Part shown: in pieces, positions 24,243 to 32,078 of the stretch | How positions within the stretch are numbered: the stretch's first letter is position 1 | Layout of the letters: each line of letters starts with the position of its first letter | NCBI GenBank assembly: GCA_964627195.1 | Contig: CAZVJU010000006.1 | Coordinates: 1-59,541, forward strand | Origin: CAZVJU01 sp964627195 | Lineage (GTDB): Bacteria > Patescibacteriota > Microgenomatia > UBA8517 | Direction: 5' to 3' | Length of the DNA stretch: 59,541 bases | The notes under the pieces: model-generated | The model's database searches: none | Seen by the model: the letters and a program-made list of their open reading frames with translations, nothing else | Told to the model about the DNA's origin: nothing | Program-made: the position numbers and the translations under genes

Positions 24243-24271
24243 TTGTCTTCAAATTAGCTCTGGTGGGAATA
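24243..24271 (+). promoter_or_regulatory. Promoter-family repeat P11 (decayed -10)
   Basis: TTGTCT (24243) and TCAAATTAGCTCTGGTG match the family, but the -10 position reads GGGAAT. A TATAGT near 24299 may be the working box for the ZIP gene at 24341. Confidence 0.5.
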
Positions 24272-24340
24272 CTCTATTTCCATTTATATGTAAGGCTTGT
24301 ATAGTAGTGAGAAGTTTGGATCTTTAACACACTTATTTTA

Positions 24341-25147
24341 ATGGATCAATTTATTCTGCATTACCCTGTGCTATCTGCTCTTATAGCTGGCATATTTGCC
24401 TGGGGATTAACGGCGCTTGGTGCGGCAGGCGTATTTATTTTTCGGACAGTTAGCCAAAAGTTATTGGATTCAATGCTTGGGTTTGCTGCGGGCGTTATGA
24501 TTGCAGCGAGCTTTTGGTCATTGCTTGCTCCGTCAATAGAGCTTAGTGAGCAGATCGGTGTGGTAAAGTGGATTCCGCCAGTCATTGGGTTTTTAGTTGG
24601 AGGGTTTTTTTTGTGGCTTGTTGACAAGATTTTACCCCATTTGAATATCGGACAATCAAAATCTCATCCCGAAGGGATACCTACCAATTGGCATACAACT
24701 GTTCTGCTTTTTTTAGCCATAACATTTCATAATTTTCCTGAAGGATTAGCAGTCGGTGTTGCTTTTGGAGCAGCTGCGGCTGGTATACCGGGGGCCAGTG
24801 CTGCCGCTGCAATGGCCTTAGCGATAGGTATCGGAATACAGAATTTTCCCGAGGGGTTTGCTGTCTCAATGCCATTTAGACGGGTAGGAGTAACGAAGCT
24901 TAAAAGTTTCCTCTTTGGACAGGGTTCAGCGCTTATTGAACCGATTGCAGCGGTAGTAGGCGCGGTAGGGGTATTGGCTATGCGTCCGCTTTTACCTTAT
25001 GCACTGGCATTTGCAGCAGGAGCGATGATTTATGTTTCGGTTGAAGAAATAATTCCTGAGTCGCAGAAAAATGCGACTGATGTTGCAACGATTGGCGCAA
25101 TGCTGGGATTTGCAATAATGATGGTTCTGGATGTTGCTCTCGGGTAG
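24341..25147 (+). CDS. ZIP-family metal transporter
   Basis: A 268-residue transporter with about eight membrane helices. The metal-binding helices IV and V carry HNFPEGLAVGVAFG and NFPEGFAVSMPF, the ZIP signatures; the usual second His (HNIPEG) is Gln-Asn here (IQNFPEG). A cytoplasmic loop has scattered His (PHLNIGQSKSHPEG). It likely imports zinc, iron or manganese. Close to the GufA group. Confidence 0.9.
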   Translation: MDQFILHYPVLSALIAGIFAWGLTALGAAGVFIFRTVSQKLLDSMLGFAAGVMIAASFWSLLAPSIELSEQIGVVKWIPPVIGFLVGGFFLWLVDKILPHLNIGQSKSHPEGIPTNWHTTVLLFLAITFHNFPEGLAVGVAFGAAAAGIPGASAAAAMALAIGIGIQNFPEGFAVSMPFRRVGVTKLKSFLFGQGSALIEPIAAVVGAVGVLAMRPLLPYALAFAAGAMIYVSVEEIIPESQKNATDVATIGAMLGFAIMMVLDVALG

Positions 25148-25187
25148 TCTTAATCTTCAATTGATTCTTCCGAAGTTTTTCCAGATG

Positions 25188-26618
25188 TCAGCTTCCCGAC
25201 TGCGGTTCAATCCAAGAATTTCCGTCCGCCTCGAGAAGTTCATCTGCCTCTTTTGGTCCCCAGGAATCCGGTTGATAAAGAGAAACCTTCCTTTTCATTT
25301 CCAAAAGTGCATCCACGAATCTCCAGCCCTCTTGCACTTCTTGCGCGTCGGTGAAAAAAGTCTGATCTCCTGAGAATGCGTCATAGAAAAGCCTCTCATA
25401 TGCATCGGGTATTTCCAAATTAGAGGCGGGGTAAGAAAAATACATTGGATACGAATTTAAAAGCATTTTATGTCCAGGTCTTTTAATAAGAACATCAAGA
25501 CCAATGCCTTCATCCGGCTGAACTCTATAAGTTAGTACATTAGGTTTATCTCCCAAATCAAATTTTGAAAAAAGTCTATCTTCTGCAACTTTAAAAACTA
25601 TTTTTATTTCGGTTACCCATCTAACCAATTTTTTGCCGGCACGAATATAAATTGGAACCCCTCTCCAACGACTGTTTCGAACTTCTGTTTTTAATGCAAA
25701 AAAAGTTTCTGTTTGGGAATTTTTGTCTATATTCTCTTCGTAAAGATAGCCGTTGTATTGGCCAAAGACAACTTTGTCAGGGAACGGTTTTAGAACTTTT
25801 AGGATTTTTACTCTTTCTGCCGTTACCGCCTCGTTTGAAAACTGTCTCGGCGGATCCATTGTCGATAGGGCAAGCATTTGCAATAAGTGATTTTGGCCGA
25901 CATCTCTTAATGCTCCGATTGAATCGTAATATCTACCCCGCTCTCCGATGCCGAAATCCTCAGATGCCGTTATTTGGATTTGGCTGACGTGTTTTCTATT
26001 CATCAAATGCTCGAAAATGCCATTATTAAAACGAAAAATTAATAGGTTTTGCAGAGTTTCCTTTCCCAAATAGTGATCGAGGCGAAAAATCTGGTCTTCC
26101 GAAAAATATTTTCGAAGTAAAGAGTCTAGGACATTAGCGCTGGGTAAATCTCGGCCGATTGGTTTTTCAATGATAAGCCGAGTCCAGCCGTTTTTCCTGG
26201 CATTTAGTTTAGAGTGGGCAATTGATTTAAAAATCTTGTCGTAAAGGTCAGGGTAAGTTGCCAGATAAAAGATGATGTTAGAAAAAGTGTTGGTTTCAAT
26301 AATCTTTTTCAGCGACGAATATACTTTTTTGGCGCTTTTTTTATCGTTAACATCACCTTGTAAGTAGAGCATATTTCTAAGGAGCTTGTCAGCAGTTTCA
26401 GGATCAATTGCGCGGTGGTGGTGTCGGTTTTTTCTGGCTAAGACTTCGAGGATGAAGTTTCTGAATTCACTTTTTGAATAAGGTTTCCTGCCGATTCCGG
26501 CAACTATGAACTTTGCCGGAAGAAGGTTTTTGTCAAAAAGATCATAAAGCACGGGGATAAGCTTTATTTGCGACAGGTTCCCTGTAATTCCAAAAACAAC
26601 CAATGCAAAAGAATCCAT
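25188..26618 (-). CDS. zwf: Glucose-6-phosphate 1-dehydrogenase
   Basis: A 476-residue enzyme that oxidises glucose 6-phosphate with NAD(P) in the oxidative pentose phosphate pathway. The dinucleotide loop is VVFGITGNLSQIKLIP. EKPIGRDL and the active-site motif RLDHYLGKE (near residue 178) are intact. C-terminal motifs VPIYIRAGKKL and PDAYERLFYDAFSGDQTFF are present. No 6-phosphogluconolactonase or dehydrogenase lies nearby. ATG 26618 gives the expected length. Confidence 0.95.
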   Translation of the reverse strand: MDSFALVVFGITGNLSQIKLIPVLYDLFDKNLLPAKFIVAGIGRKPYSKSEFRNFILEVLARKNRHHHRAIDPETADKLLRNMLYLQGDVNDKKSAKKVYSSLKKIIETNTFSNIIFYLATYPDLYDKIFKSIAHSKLNARKNGWTRLIIEKPIGRDLPSANVLDSLLRKYFSEDQIFRLDHYLGKETLQNLLIFRFNNGIFEHLMNRKHVSQIQITASEDFGIGERGRYYDSIGALRDVGQNHLLQMLALSTMDPPRQFSNEAVTAERVKILKVLKPFPDKVVFGQYNGYLYEENIDKNSQTETFFALKTEVRNSRWRGVPIYIRAGKKLVRWVTEIKIVFKVAEDRLFSKFDLGDKPNVLTYRVQPDEGIGLDVLIKRPGHKMLLNSYPMYFSYPASNLEIPDAYERLFYDAFSGDQTFFTDAQEVQEGWRFVDALLEMKRKVSLYQPDSWGPKEADELLEADGNSWIEPQSGS

Positions 26619-26716
26619 GTAGCTTAAAAAGTATCATACTCTTTGACCGCTATATTTCAATGCCGTATTTTTTAAACTCTGAGTCAATTCGTTAGCAAAA
26701 ATAGAAGAGAATTTAT

Positions 26717-26722
26717 TATAAT
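26717..26722 (+). promoter_or_regulatory. TATAAT -10 box of the Nudix gene
   Basis: A perfect TATAAT ends 6 nt before ATG 26729, which predicts a leaderless mRNA. Confidence 0.6.
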
Positions 26723-26728
26723 AATGCT

Positions 26729-27253
26729 ATGAGTGAATCTAAACATCTCGATGAATTGGGGGAAATTAATTTAGCATCGGAATGTTATGTGCTTAAAGAC
26801 GGGAAAGTCTTGATGTTTAAAAGAAGCGGTACGGCAAGTAAGTTTCCCGGCTTTTGGATTGGGCCGGGAGGACATATAGATCATGACGAAGACGCTCTTC
26901 TTGCAGCCGTGCGGGAGATTGAAGAGGAAGCAGGAATAAAGGTTGATCTTGATGATATTAAATTAAAAGCAATTGCACTTCATCACCATCTTGATAGGAG
27001 AGAGGTGTGGGTCTCTTTTGTTTTCCTTGCGACCATTAAAGAAAATCAGGTTGAGAAAAAAGAGGACGTAGAGGGAAAGGCAAAGTGGATTCCGTTAGAG
27101 GAACTTCTGGTAATGGACAACGTGTTTCCTCCATCAAAGTATTATTTTGACCATGTTTTGAATGATAAAAAGGGAATACTTTATACTAATATTCAATGGG
27201 ATAACGCCCAACTAGTTAAAGTCCTCAATCAACGAGTAGATAAAAACGGTTAA
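26729..27253 (+). CDS. Nudix hydrolase
   Basis: A 174-residue enzyme that cleaves nucleoside diphosphates linked to another group. The full Nudix box is present: GGHIDHDEDALLAAVREIEE followed by EAGI, fitting G-x5-E-x7-REUxEExGU. The N-terminus CYVLKDGKVLMFKRS is the usual first strand. The substrate cannot be read. It ends in a neutral region with the motif ACCTCATTTCCTCC just after the stop. Confidence 0.9.
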   Translation: MSESKHLDELGEINLASECYVLKDGKVLMFKRSGTASKFPGFWIGPGGHIDHDEDALLAAVREIEEEAGIKVDLDDIKLKAIALHHHLDRREVWVSFVFLATIKENQVEKKEDVEGKAKWIPLEELLVMDNVFPPSKYYFDHVLNDKKGILYTNIQWDNAQLVKVLNQRVDKNG

Positions 27254-27322
27254 GACCTCATTTCCTCCACTCCAGTCATTTTTTAACCAATTAAGTAATT
27301 AAGATGTACAATTAATTAATTC

Positions 27323-27997
27323 ATGCACAATATATCTAAGATACTAAAATTCTTAATTTTTATTATTCTTTACCTATCATCTTTGGTTAGTATAGGCTAT
27401 ATTTTCAGTATATTTTTCCATGATTTAGGAGTGTTTATAAGTTTTATACTTGTATTTTTAGCAATTTTTTGGAGTAGCAGGTATCTTAGAAAAAGAAATC
27501 CGGATAAGTTCATACAAAAATCATCCAAATTTTCAATAGCATATTTTTTTCTAACCGTTTCTTTAAGTTTCTTTTTACTTAGTCTGGTCTTTGATTCCGT
27601 TAAAATTGACTGGACTCGTTTTGTAAACGAAAACACTGCTTATAAAGGTATCTTGGATGCAACAGTTCTCCCTATATTTATTTTGTTTCCGGCATTCGCT
27701 ACTATCTATCCTGTCTGGAGGCTTTATAGCCGTAAAAAGGGGTTATTGGTAAATACTGTTATTGCGTTTTTATATGTTTCGTTTTGGATATTGATGCTTT
27801 ATTTATTTGCCAGGAATATTTTCGGTCTAGAAAGTCTTTTACATACTGTTGGGGATACTATTAACTATTATTACGAAATTATTGCTGCGATTCTGATAGT
27901 GCCTTTGCTAAAGTTTACTGTCGGATTCCTTCCGCTAGGGTGGTTTTATGAACTTTTTGTTGGAACAGTTGCACCTCAAAGTTTATCGAAGGGATAG
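27323..27997 (+). CDS. Polytopic membrane protein, unknown
   Basis: A 224-residue protein with about six hydrophobic helices (near 8-28, 33-52, 70-90, 113-133, 145-165, 185-205). Loops are short and basic (SSRYLRKRNPDKF, WRLYSRKKG), giving a cytoplasmic N-terminus. No family is recognised. It is a single gene. Confidence 0.6.
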   Translation: MHNISKILKFLIFIILYLSSLVSIGYIFSIFFHDLGVFISFILVFLAIFWSSRYLRKRNPDKFIQKSSKFSIAYFFLTVSLSFFLLSLVFDSVKIDWTRFVNENTAYKGILDATVLPIFILFPAFATIYPVWRLYSRKKGLLVNTVIAFLYVSFWILMLYLFARNIFGLESLLHTVGDTINYYYEIIAAILIVPLLKFTVGFLPLGWFYELFVGTVAPQSLSKG

Positions 27998-28095
27998 AAA
28001 GTACTCTTTAGCAAGCAGAGTTAGATTGCAATTCAAGACCCCATTTCTTCCCTTCTTTCGCAGACAGGCACGGCTTCTGTTAAAATATTAAAGTT

Positions 28096-28536
28096 ATGAA
28101 GATTATTAAATATTCCGATTCATACCGGAAGAAAGTTAAAGATTTTGTAATTTCGGTTCATGAAGAATTTGGTTTTCCTTACAATTATGAGTTGGATTAC
28201 GATTTAGACGACCCTGACAAATACTACAAAGATCAGAGAGGAGTCTTTTATCTTCTTCTGGATGACAGAAATCCTGTAGGGGACAGTAGCAGTTAAGAAT
28301 TTAGGAAATAAAAAAGCAGAGCTAAAAAGGTTATATCTTATGAAAGAGTATAGGGGAAAAGGATTGGGACGTAGACTTTTGACTAAGGCCTTGGATTTTT
28401 GTAGAGAAAAAGGATTTAAACAAGTGGTATTTGATACAAACAAAAAACAAATAACAGCCCGAAGTTATATAAGAAAAATGGATTTAAAATCGATCGAGTT
28501 ATTAAAAACACACTTTTTATGTTGAAGGATTTCTAA
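28096..28536 (+). pseudogene. GNAT acetyltransferase with two compensating frameshifts
   Basis: The start frame gives MKIIKYSDSYRKKVKDFVIS to VFYLLLDDRNPVG. An extra G in GTAGGGGACA (about 28276-28283) shifts to a frame reading VAVKNLGNKKAELKRLYLMK and EYRGKGLGRRLLTKALDF, the acetyl-CoA loop (R-G-K-G-L-G). A missing A in AGAAAAATGG (about 28473) restores the first frame: GFKIDRVIKNTLFMLKDF and stop 28534-28536. Overall length is 147 codons, normal for the family. TAAAAT at 28081 is the -10 box. Confidence 0.85.
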
Positions 28537-28572
28537 ACCTATTTCCTCCCTGCTGGCGCAGGCAAGCGCGCC

Positions 28573-28989
28573 TTATTTTCCTTTCAGCTTTTTGAGCCAG
28601 AGGTTTTTGAAGAAAGGGAGAGTGAGAGTAGAAAGTAAAAAGCCGACTGAGGGAACGATTGCGTTTAGCCAAGGATTTTTAATTTTTATGGCGTTTAAAT
28701 AAAGTCCAATCGAAATGTAAGTAAAAAGAATTAATAAAAGTCTTCTGGTGTAGCTTATCTCCCAGGCTTTATCCGCCTCAACCCTTTTATCCCCCTTCGC
28801 GAAATACAACAAGCGTAAGCTTATCAATGAAAGCGAAGAATATTTCGCTTCGGAGGGATTTTGCTCCCGACGAAGCGAGGGGAGAAGCTACCGCGAGCGC
28901 CTGCCTGCGCAGGCAGGTAAGCTCGAGGGAGATTCATTTCTCGACTCAATTTCTTTAATTCTTTTTTCCAGTTCCGGCAACTTTTCCAT
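28573..28989 (-). pseudogene. Small membrane protein gene split by an inserted element
   Basis: The start codon at 28989 begins MEKLPELEKRIKEIESRNE, a short coiled coil. The reading then runs into an inserted palindromic block and stops. On the other side the family continues KRVEADKAWEISYTRR, two membrane helices, NAIVPSVGFLLSTLTLPFF and stop at 28573. Joining the two sides at 28789 and 28935 restores a protein of a type common in Patescibacteria. The 3' part (28573-28827) stays open and could still be made. Confidence 0.75.
28789..28935. mobile_element. 147-bp palindromic MITE-like insertion
   Basis: The block interrupts a membrane protein gene. It contains AAGCGAA/TTCGCTT arms (near 28828-28853), TCGCTTCG/CGAAGCGA arms with GGGA/TCCC inside (near 28848-28881), and the perfect 18-bp palindrome CCTGCCTGCGCAGGCAGG (near 28901-28918). 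The two ends, ATCCCCCTTCG and CTCGAGGGAGAT, are imperfect inverted repeats. It codes for nothing, so it would have to move with outside help. Confidence 0.65.
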
Positions 28990-29075
28990 GTTTCAATTTT
29001 ACCACTTAGTATACCCAATTCGAAACCATTTCCTCTGGATATTGAATTTTTTTAAAAGCTTGCTAGCATTTAGTT

Positions 29076-29312
29076 ATGGTACTCTACGAAATTATTGGTT
29101 GGACTGGGACTTTGGCAATTCTTTTGGCATATTTTCTTGTTTCCTCAAAAAAGATTTCTCCCGACGACAAGAACTACCAATTATTAAATCTGATTGGAAC
29201 AATTGGTATCATTATAAATTCGGCAGTTCATGGAGCAATTCCTTCTGTTGGACTCAATGTTGTCTGGCTTCTTATTGCTATCTATGGATTACTAAAAGTG
29301 GTGAAGAAGTAG
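29076..29312 (+). CDS. CBU_0592-like small membrane protein
   Basis: A 78-residue protein with three hydrophobic helices. EIIGWTGTLAILLAYFLVSS, YQLLNLIGTIGIIINS and LNVVWLLIAIYGLLKV match a small membrane family named after CBU_0592, of unknown function. A TAGCAT box lies about 8 nt before ATG 29076. It is a stand-alone gene. Confidence 0.75.
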   Translation: MVLYEIIGWTGTLAILLAYFLVSSKKISPDDKNYQLLNLIGTIGIIINSAVHGAIPSVGLNVVWLLIAIYGLLKVVKK

Positions 29313-29370
29313 ATTCCTTAAAATCCTCTTCTGAACTTGAACAAGTTTATATAAGTCCTATAATTACGGT

Positions 29371-29802
29371 ATGGTAACTGTCGAACTTTCCAAAGCATCT
29401 GTAATAAGTTCGCAAGAAATTTCGCTCACGAATTATCAAACTTATAGAAGTGAGGGAGGGATTTTGAATTCTGAATCCTACGGGATGCTGGAAAGTTTTA
29501 CCGGGTTGAAGAATCGTTCCTTAAGAGTAAGTACATTTAATATCCCAAGAAGCCAAGCTATTTCTATGGCAACTTTTGCAAAAATAGAACTGGTTGAAGA
29601 GGAAATCGGGATGTACGTTCTTCTCAGAACGCTTCCACCAAGTAAAGAGAGTACCTCTGAAGAATTAACTTTAAACCCAGAACAGTTATCAGACCAAGTT
29701 CTTTTGGCTGAGATTCTTCGTTTTACTAAGTCTACTCAACGGGAAGAATTTATAAAAAAGTATCCAAATATTTTTTCTCCGGTAGGGCAGGTACACGACT
29801 AG
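29371..29802 (+). CDS. Hypothetical soluble protein
   Basis: A 143-residue protein with no membrane segment and no motif that I recognise. It has a Ser/Glu-rich beta-like N-terminal half and an amphipathic C-terminal half (LSDQVLLAEILRFTKSTQREEFIKKYPNIF). A TAATTACGGTATGG context precedes the ATG; no ribosome site. Confidence 0.55.
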   Translation: MVTVELSKASVISSQEISLTNYQTYRSEGGILNSESYGMLESFTGLKNRSLRVSTFNIPRSQAISMATFAKIELVEEEIGMYVLLRTLPPSKESTSEELTLNPEQLSDQVLLAEILRFTKSTQREEFIKKYPNIFSPVGQVHD

Positions 29803-29872
29803 TAAAATAGGCTTTACAGAAATAGTTTTAGGAGATATCTCAGTTTAAATTTTCTAAATGATAGAATTGGCT

Positions 29873-30526
29873 ATGGCAACTAAAGATAAGTTTATTAGAC
29901 TAAACATAGCAATTGTTACTCCCAAAAATATTGCAGAAGAAGTAATCAGGATTAGTCAGAAATTTTAAGAGCTTGGCGACACAAGCTTTATACTTAATGG
30001 AGAGGATTTTCACCCTCATATTACTTGTTATTCTCCAGAATTTCCTACTAAGAATATAAACAAGATTATTGAGGAAGTAAGTTTGATTGCTAAAGGATAC
30101 AAAAGCTTTGAAGTCAAAATGAATAAGTTGCAGATTATTAAGGAGGGTGATTCCTATGGTGTGATAGTATCTTTCAGGAAAAGTAAAGAGATTGATAAAT
30201 TACATAGATTAATAATAAAAAAACTTAATCCTTTGAGAGAAGGTCATATACGTGAGATATACAAAGATCCGGATTACATCAAAAGGTTTTCAAAAGGCAA
30301 ACGTAGTTTAATAAAAAAAATACTGTTTGAAGTAGGGTATCCTAGAGCTCTAGATGCATACGACCCACATATTTCAATAACAAGATTCGGATCTCCTATT
30401 TGGAGAAAGGATATAGAATTGCCGCGATTTAATTTTAGAAGAATGTGGATAAAGGAAATTGGAATTTTTACTATGGGTGAGTATGGTACTTGCAGAAAAC
30501 TGATCCATAAATTTACATTGAAATAG
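29873..30526 (+). pseudogene. 2H phosphoesterase (2'-5' RNA ligase-like) with an in-frame stop
   Basis: One uninterrupted frame except TAA at 29966-29968, after codon 31. Past it the protein has both H-x-T/S signatures of the 2H superfamily: DFHPHITCYSPEF and AYDPHISITRFG. This makes a full-length enzyme of about 217 residues if the stop is read or repaired. A TAGAAT box at 29862-29867 sits 5 nt before ATG 29873. A shorter internal start at 30083 would lose the first His motif. A one-base change is the simplest cause. Confidence 0.75.
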
Positions 30527-30570
30527 AATTTCTCGCTGTACCCACTTCCTCCGCAACTTCGCAATTTTTT

Positions 30571-30855
30571 CTAGGGCAATAACAGAGTAAATAGCCATAA
30601 GGGTAGAGAAAGGAGAGTGAGAACACTCAATTTCCCCACACTCTTTCTTTTTAAGACGATGAAAGATCCTATTATTCCAAATAAATCTAAGGGATAGGTT
30701 ACATAATTACAAACAGGTTGACACCATAGATGGGATCGGTGGAATAAATTTGTAAACAAGTTATCAATTCTGAAAGTTTGTAATACATCCCGTATTAAAT
30801 GATAGGTTGAGAAAATTAAAATGAGAATAAACAGATATCGTAAATACTTAGTCAC
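30571..30855 (-). CDS. Small membrane protein, unknown
   Basis: A 94-residue protein with two hydrophobic helices (near 5-24 and 55-90) and a Cys/His-bearing loop (SHLWCQPVCNYVTYP). I chose GTG 30855 because a TATACT box on the minus strand (30862-30867) ends 6 nt before it, the same spacing as other leaderless genes here. The longer open frame to 31005 would run into the gene on the other strand. No family is recognised. Confidence 0.55.
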   Translation of the reverse strand: MTKYLRYLFILILIFSTYHLIRDVLQTFRIDNLFTNLFHRSHLWCQPVCNYVTYPLDLFGIIGSFIVLKRKSVGKLSVLTLLSLPLWLFTLLLP

Positions 30856-30924
30856 TAGTTTAGTATATAAGAAAACGAGCCCATCTCCTCTGGGACTAAC
30901 AGAGATTTTTTTAAAAAGATTTTG

Positions 30925-30930
30925 TATAAT
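30925..30930 (+). promoter_or_regulatory. TATAAT -10 box for the 65-residue gene
   Basis: TTGTATAAT at 30922-30930. It is followed by a 48-nt leader with ribosome site AAGGAGGTGA, so this transcript is not leaderless, unlike most neighbours. Confidence 0.6.
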
Positions 30931-30978
30931 CGCACTAGATTTTAATTTAAAAATGAAGGAGGTGAATTTACAAAAAAA

Positions 30979-31176
30979 ATGACAGGAATTGAGCGAACAG
31001 ATCAAACTGATGCAATCCAGAGAGCAGAAGCATCTATAGCCGAATTAAGAGAGGATCTTCAAGTACCAGACGCTCACTTAGAGATATCTGTTGGTAGGGA
31101 TAGTGTTACGGCTGATATCGTAAGTGACTTACCGGATGCTGGAAATCTGGCAAAGGGTGTTACGAGGCCGATATAA
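30979..31176 (+). CDS. Small acidic soluble protein, unknown
   Basis: A 65-residue acidic protein (RTDQTDAIQRAEASIAELRE, then HLEISVGRDSVTADIV). It has a strong ribosome site AAGGAGGTGA about 11 nt upstream and its own TATAAT. No family is recognised. The good expression signals make it likely to be real despite its size. Confidence 0.65.
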   Translation: MTGIERTDQTDAIQRAEASIAELREDLQVPDAHLEISVGRDSVTADIVSDLPDAGNLAKGVTRPI

Positions 31177-31220
31177 ATCATTAGTTAGTTCTCGAGATTT
31201 TCGATTACGCTAAAGTAAAT

Positions 31221-31715
31221 ATGGAAAGTGAAAGAAACTTTGAAGAGTCTTTTTATAAGGCACCTTATTCTGAAGGTTGTCCCGGCTGCAATAGGATAGA
31301 ACCGCAACCCGAAGGATTAATAATTGTTTATGAAGACGATAAATTTAGAGTTCATCAAGACTATGCATTACCAATTCCGGGAATGATGGTAGTTGAATCT
31401 AAAAGGCATATAAAAAGTATTTCTGATTTTACACCTGAGGAATTAAATAGGTACTCTTTAGTGCTAAGGAAAGTAAGAGACGCCTTGGGTAGCATAGGAG
31501 TAGAGAATGCGACCCTGATACAAGAAGAAAAAAGTTCACATTTTCATGCCTGGTTTTTACCGATATATCCGTGGATGGCGAATGTGACTAGCGGAAAATT
31601 AAGGAACATTCAGGAAATATTTGATTACGCTAAAGGGAACATGGTTACCGATCAACATATTTCTGAAGTGGAAAAAGCAACTAAGGCTATAAAAGAGTAT
31701 ATGGAATCGGAGTGA
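31221..31715 (+). CDS. HIT-family-like protein with an altered His triad
   Basis: A 164-residue protein of the histidine-triad fold. CPGCNRI at the start, FRVHQDYALPIPGMMVVESKRH and FTPEELNRY are typical HIT features. The triad reads SSHFHAWFLP: the first two His are present but the third is Trp, so it may be a HIT relative such as a galactose-1-phosphate-uridylyltransferase-like or a non-catalytic binder. TAAAGT lies 5 nt before ATG. Confidence 0.75.
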   Translation: MESERNFEESFYKAPYSEGCPGCNRIEPQPEGLIIVYEDDKFRVHQDYALPIPGMMVVESKRHIKSISDFTPEELNRYSLVLRKVRDALGSIGVENATLIQEEKSSHFHAWFLPIYPWMANVTSGKLRNIQEIFDYAKGNMVTDQHISEVEKATKAIKEYMESE

Positions 31716-31719
31716 AAGT

Positions 31720-31815
31720 AATTTTCTCGCAAGTAAATCTGAAGCAAAGTTTTACCAATATAACTCCGGTTCTCGCTCTTCCCGAAAAACCCGTCCCTCC
31801 CGGCTCCCGAGCAGG
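31720..31815. repeat. Intergenic repeat E, copy 1
   Basis: This block aligns with 32963-33056. The strongest part is CGGTTCTYGCTCTTCCCGAA followed by AAACCCRTCCCTCCCGGCTC and CCGWGCAGG, with only a few differences over about 50 bases. It begins with ATTTTCTC in both copies. Confidence 0.7.
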
Positions 31816-31905
31816 CTAAGACAATCAATGGATATCTTCTGCATCAAAAAGTACGGTTACAGGTCCTAACCAGTTTTTGCTGGTAGCAGCCAGCAGTCCT
31901 TGTCT
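31816..31905 (+). pseudogene. Decayed fragment of a comM/yifB-type gene
   Basis: CTAAGACAATCAATGGA matches the comM codons for LRQPMED (58379 on). CCAGTTTTTGCTGGTAGCAG (31870 on), continuing through CCAG, matches 58446-58469 with one difference in 24. In frame it reads TVTGPNQFLLVAASSPC, against TVTYPAQFLLVAASNPC in the intact gene. About 15 bases are missing between the two matches. No longer open frame remains. Confidence 0.6.
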
Positions 31906-32078
31906 ACAAGGGTATACATTGTTAATCTAATGTACTGAGTAATATTTTGAAATATTAGTAATAATTAAAAAGAAGGATTATTATTAAAAAGTAATATAAG
32001 AAAGTAATTTCAATTTGTTACTGCTATTGAAAACGAAGTTATATATAAAATAATACAGTAGTTAAGGGGGTGAGAAGT
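31906..32078. promoter_or_regulatory. Non-coding leader before the coiled-coil protein
   Basis: No gene is seen. A segment GGTATACATTGTTAATCTAA (31911-31930) recurs as GATATACATTGTTAAACTAA at 32877-32896. The rest is AT-rich with no clear hairpin. The ribosome site AAGGGGGTGA (32064-32073) serves TTG 32079. Confidence 0.45.

Noticed and set aside
17646..24271. Integron cassette array
   Set aside because: Single genes with a repeat between them invite this idea, but no integrase is present, the repeats lack attC-like paired boxes, and they carry exact promoter spacing instead.
29873..30526. Stop codon recoding (TAA read as an amino acid) in the 2H phosphoesterase
   Set aside because: All other genes in the window use TAA as a normal stop, so a point mutation or sequencing error is simpler.
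31816..31905. A functional short gene in the comM-like fragment
   Set aside because: The matching frame lacks a start codon and both conserved ends of the ATPase, and a deletion breaks the match, so it is a remnant only.
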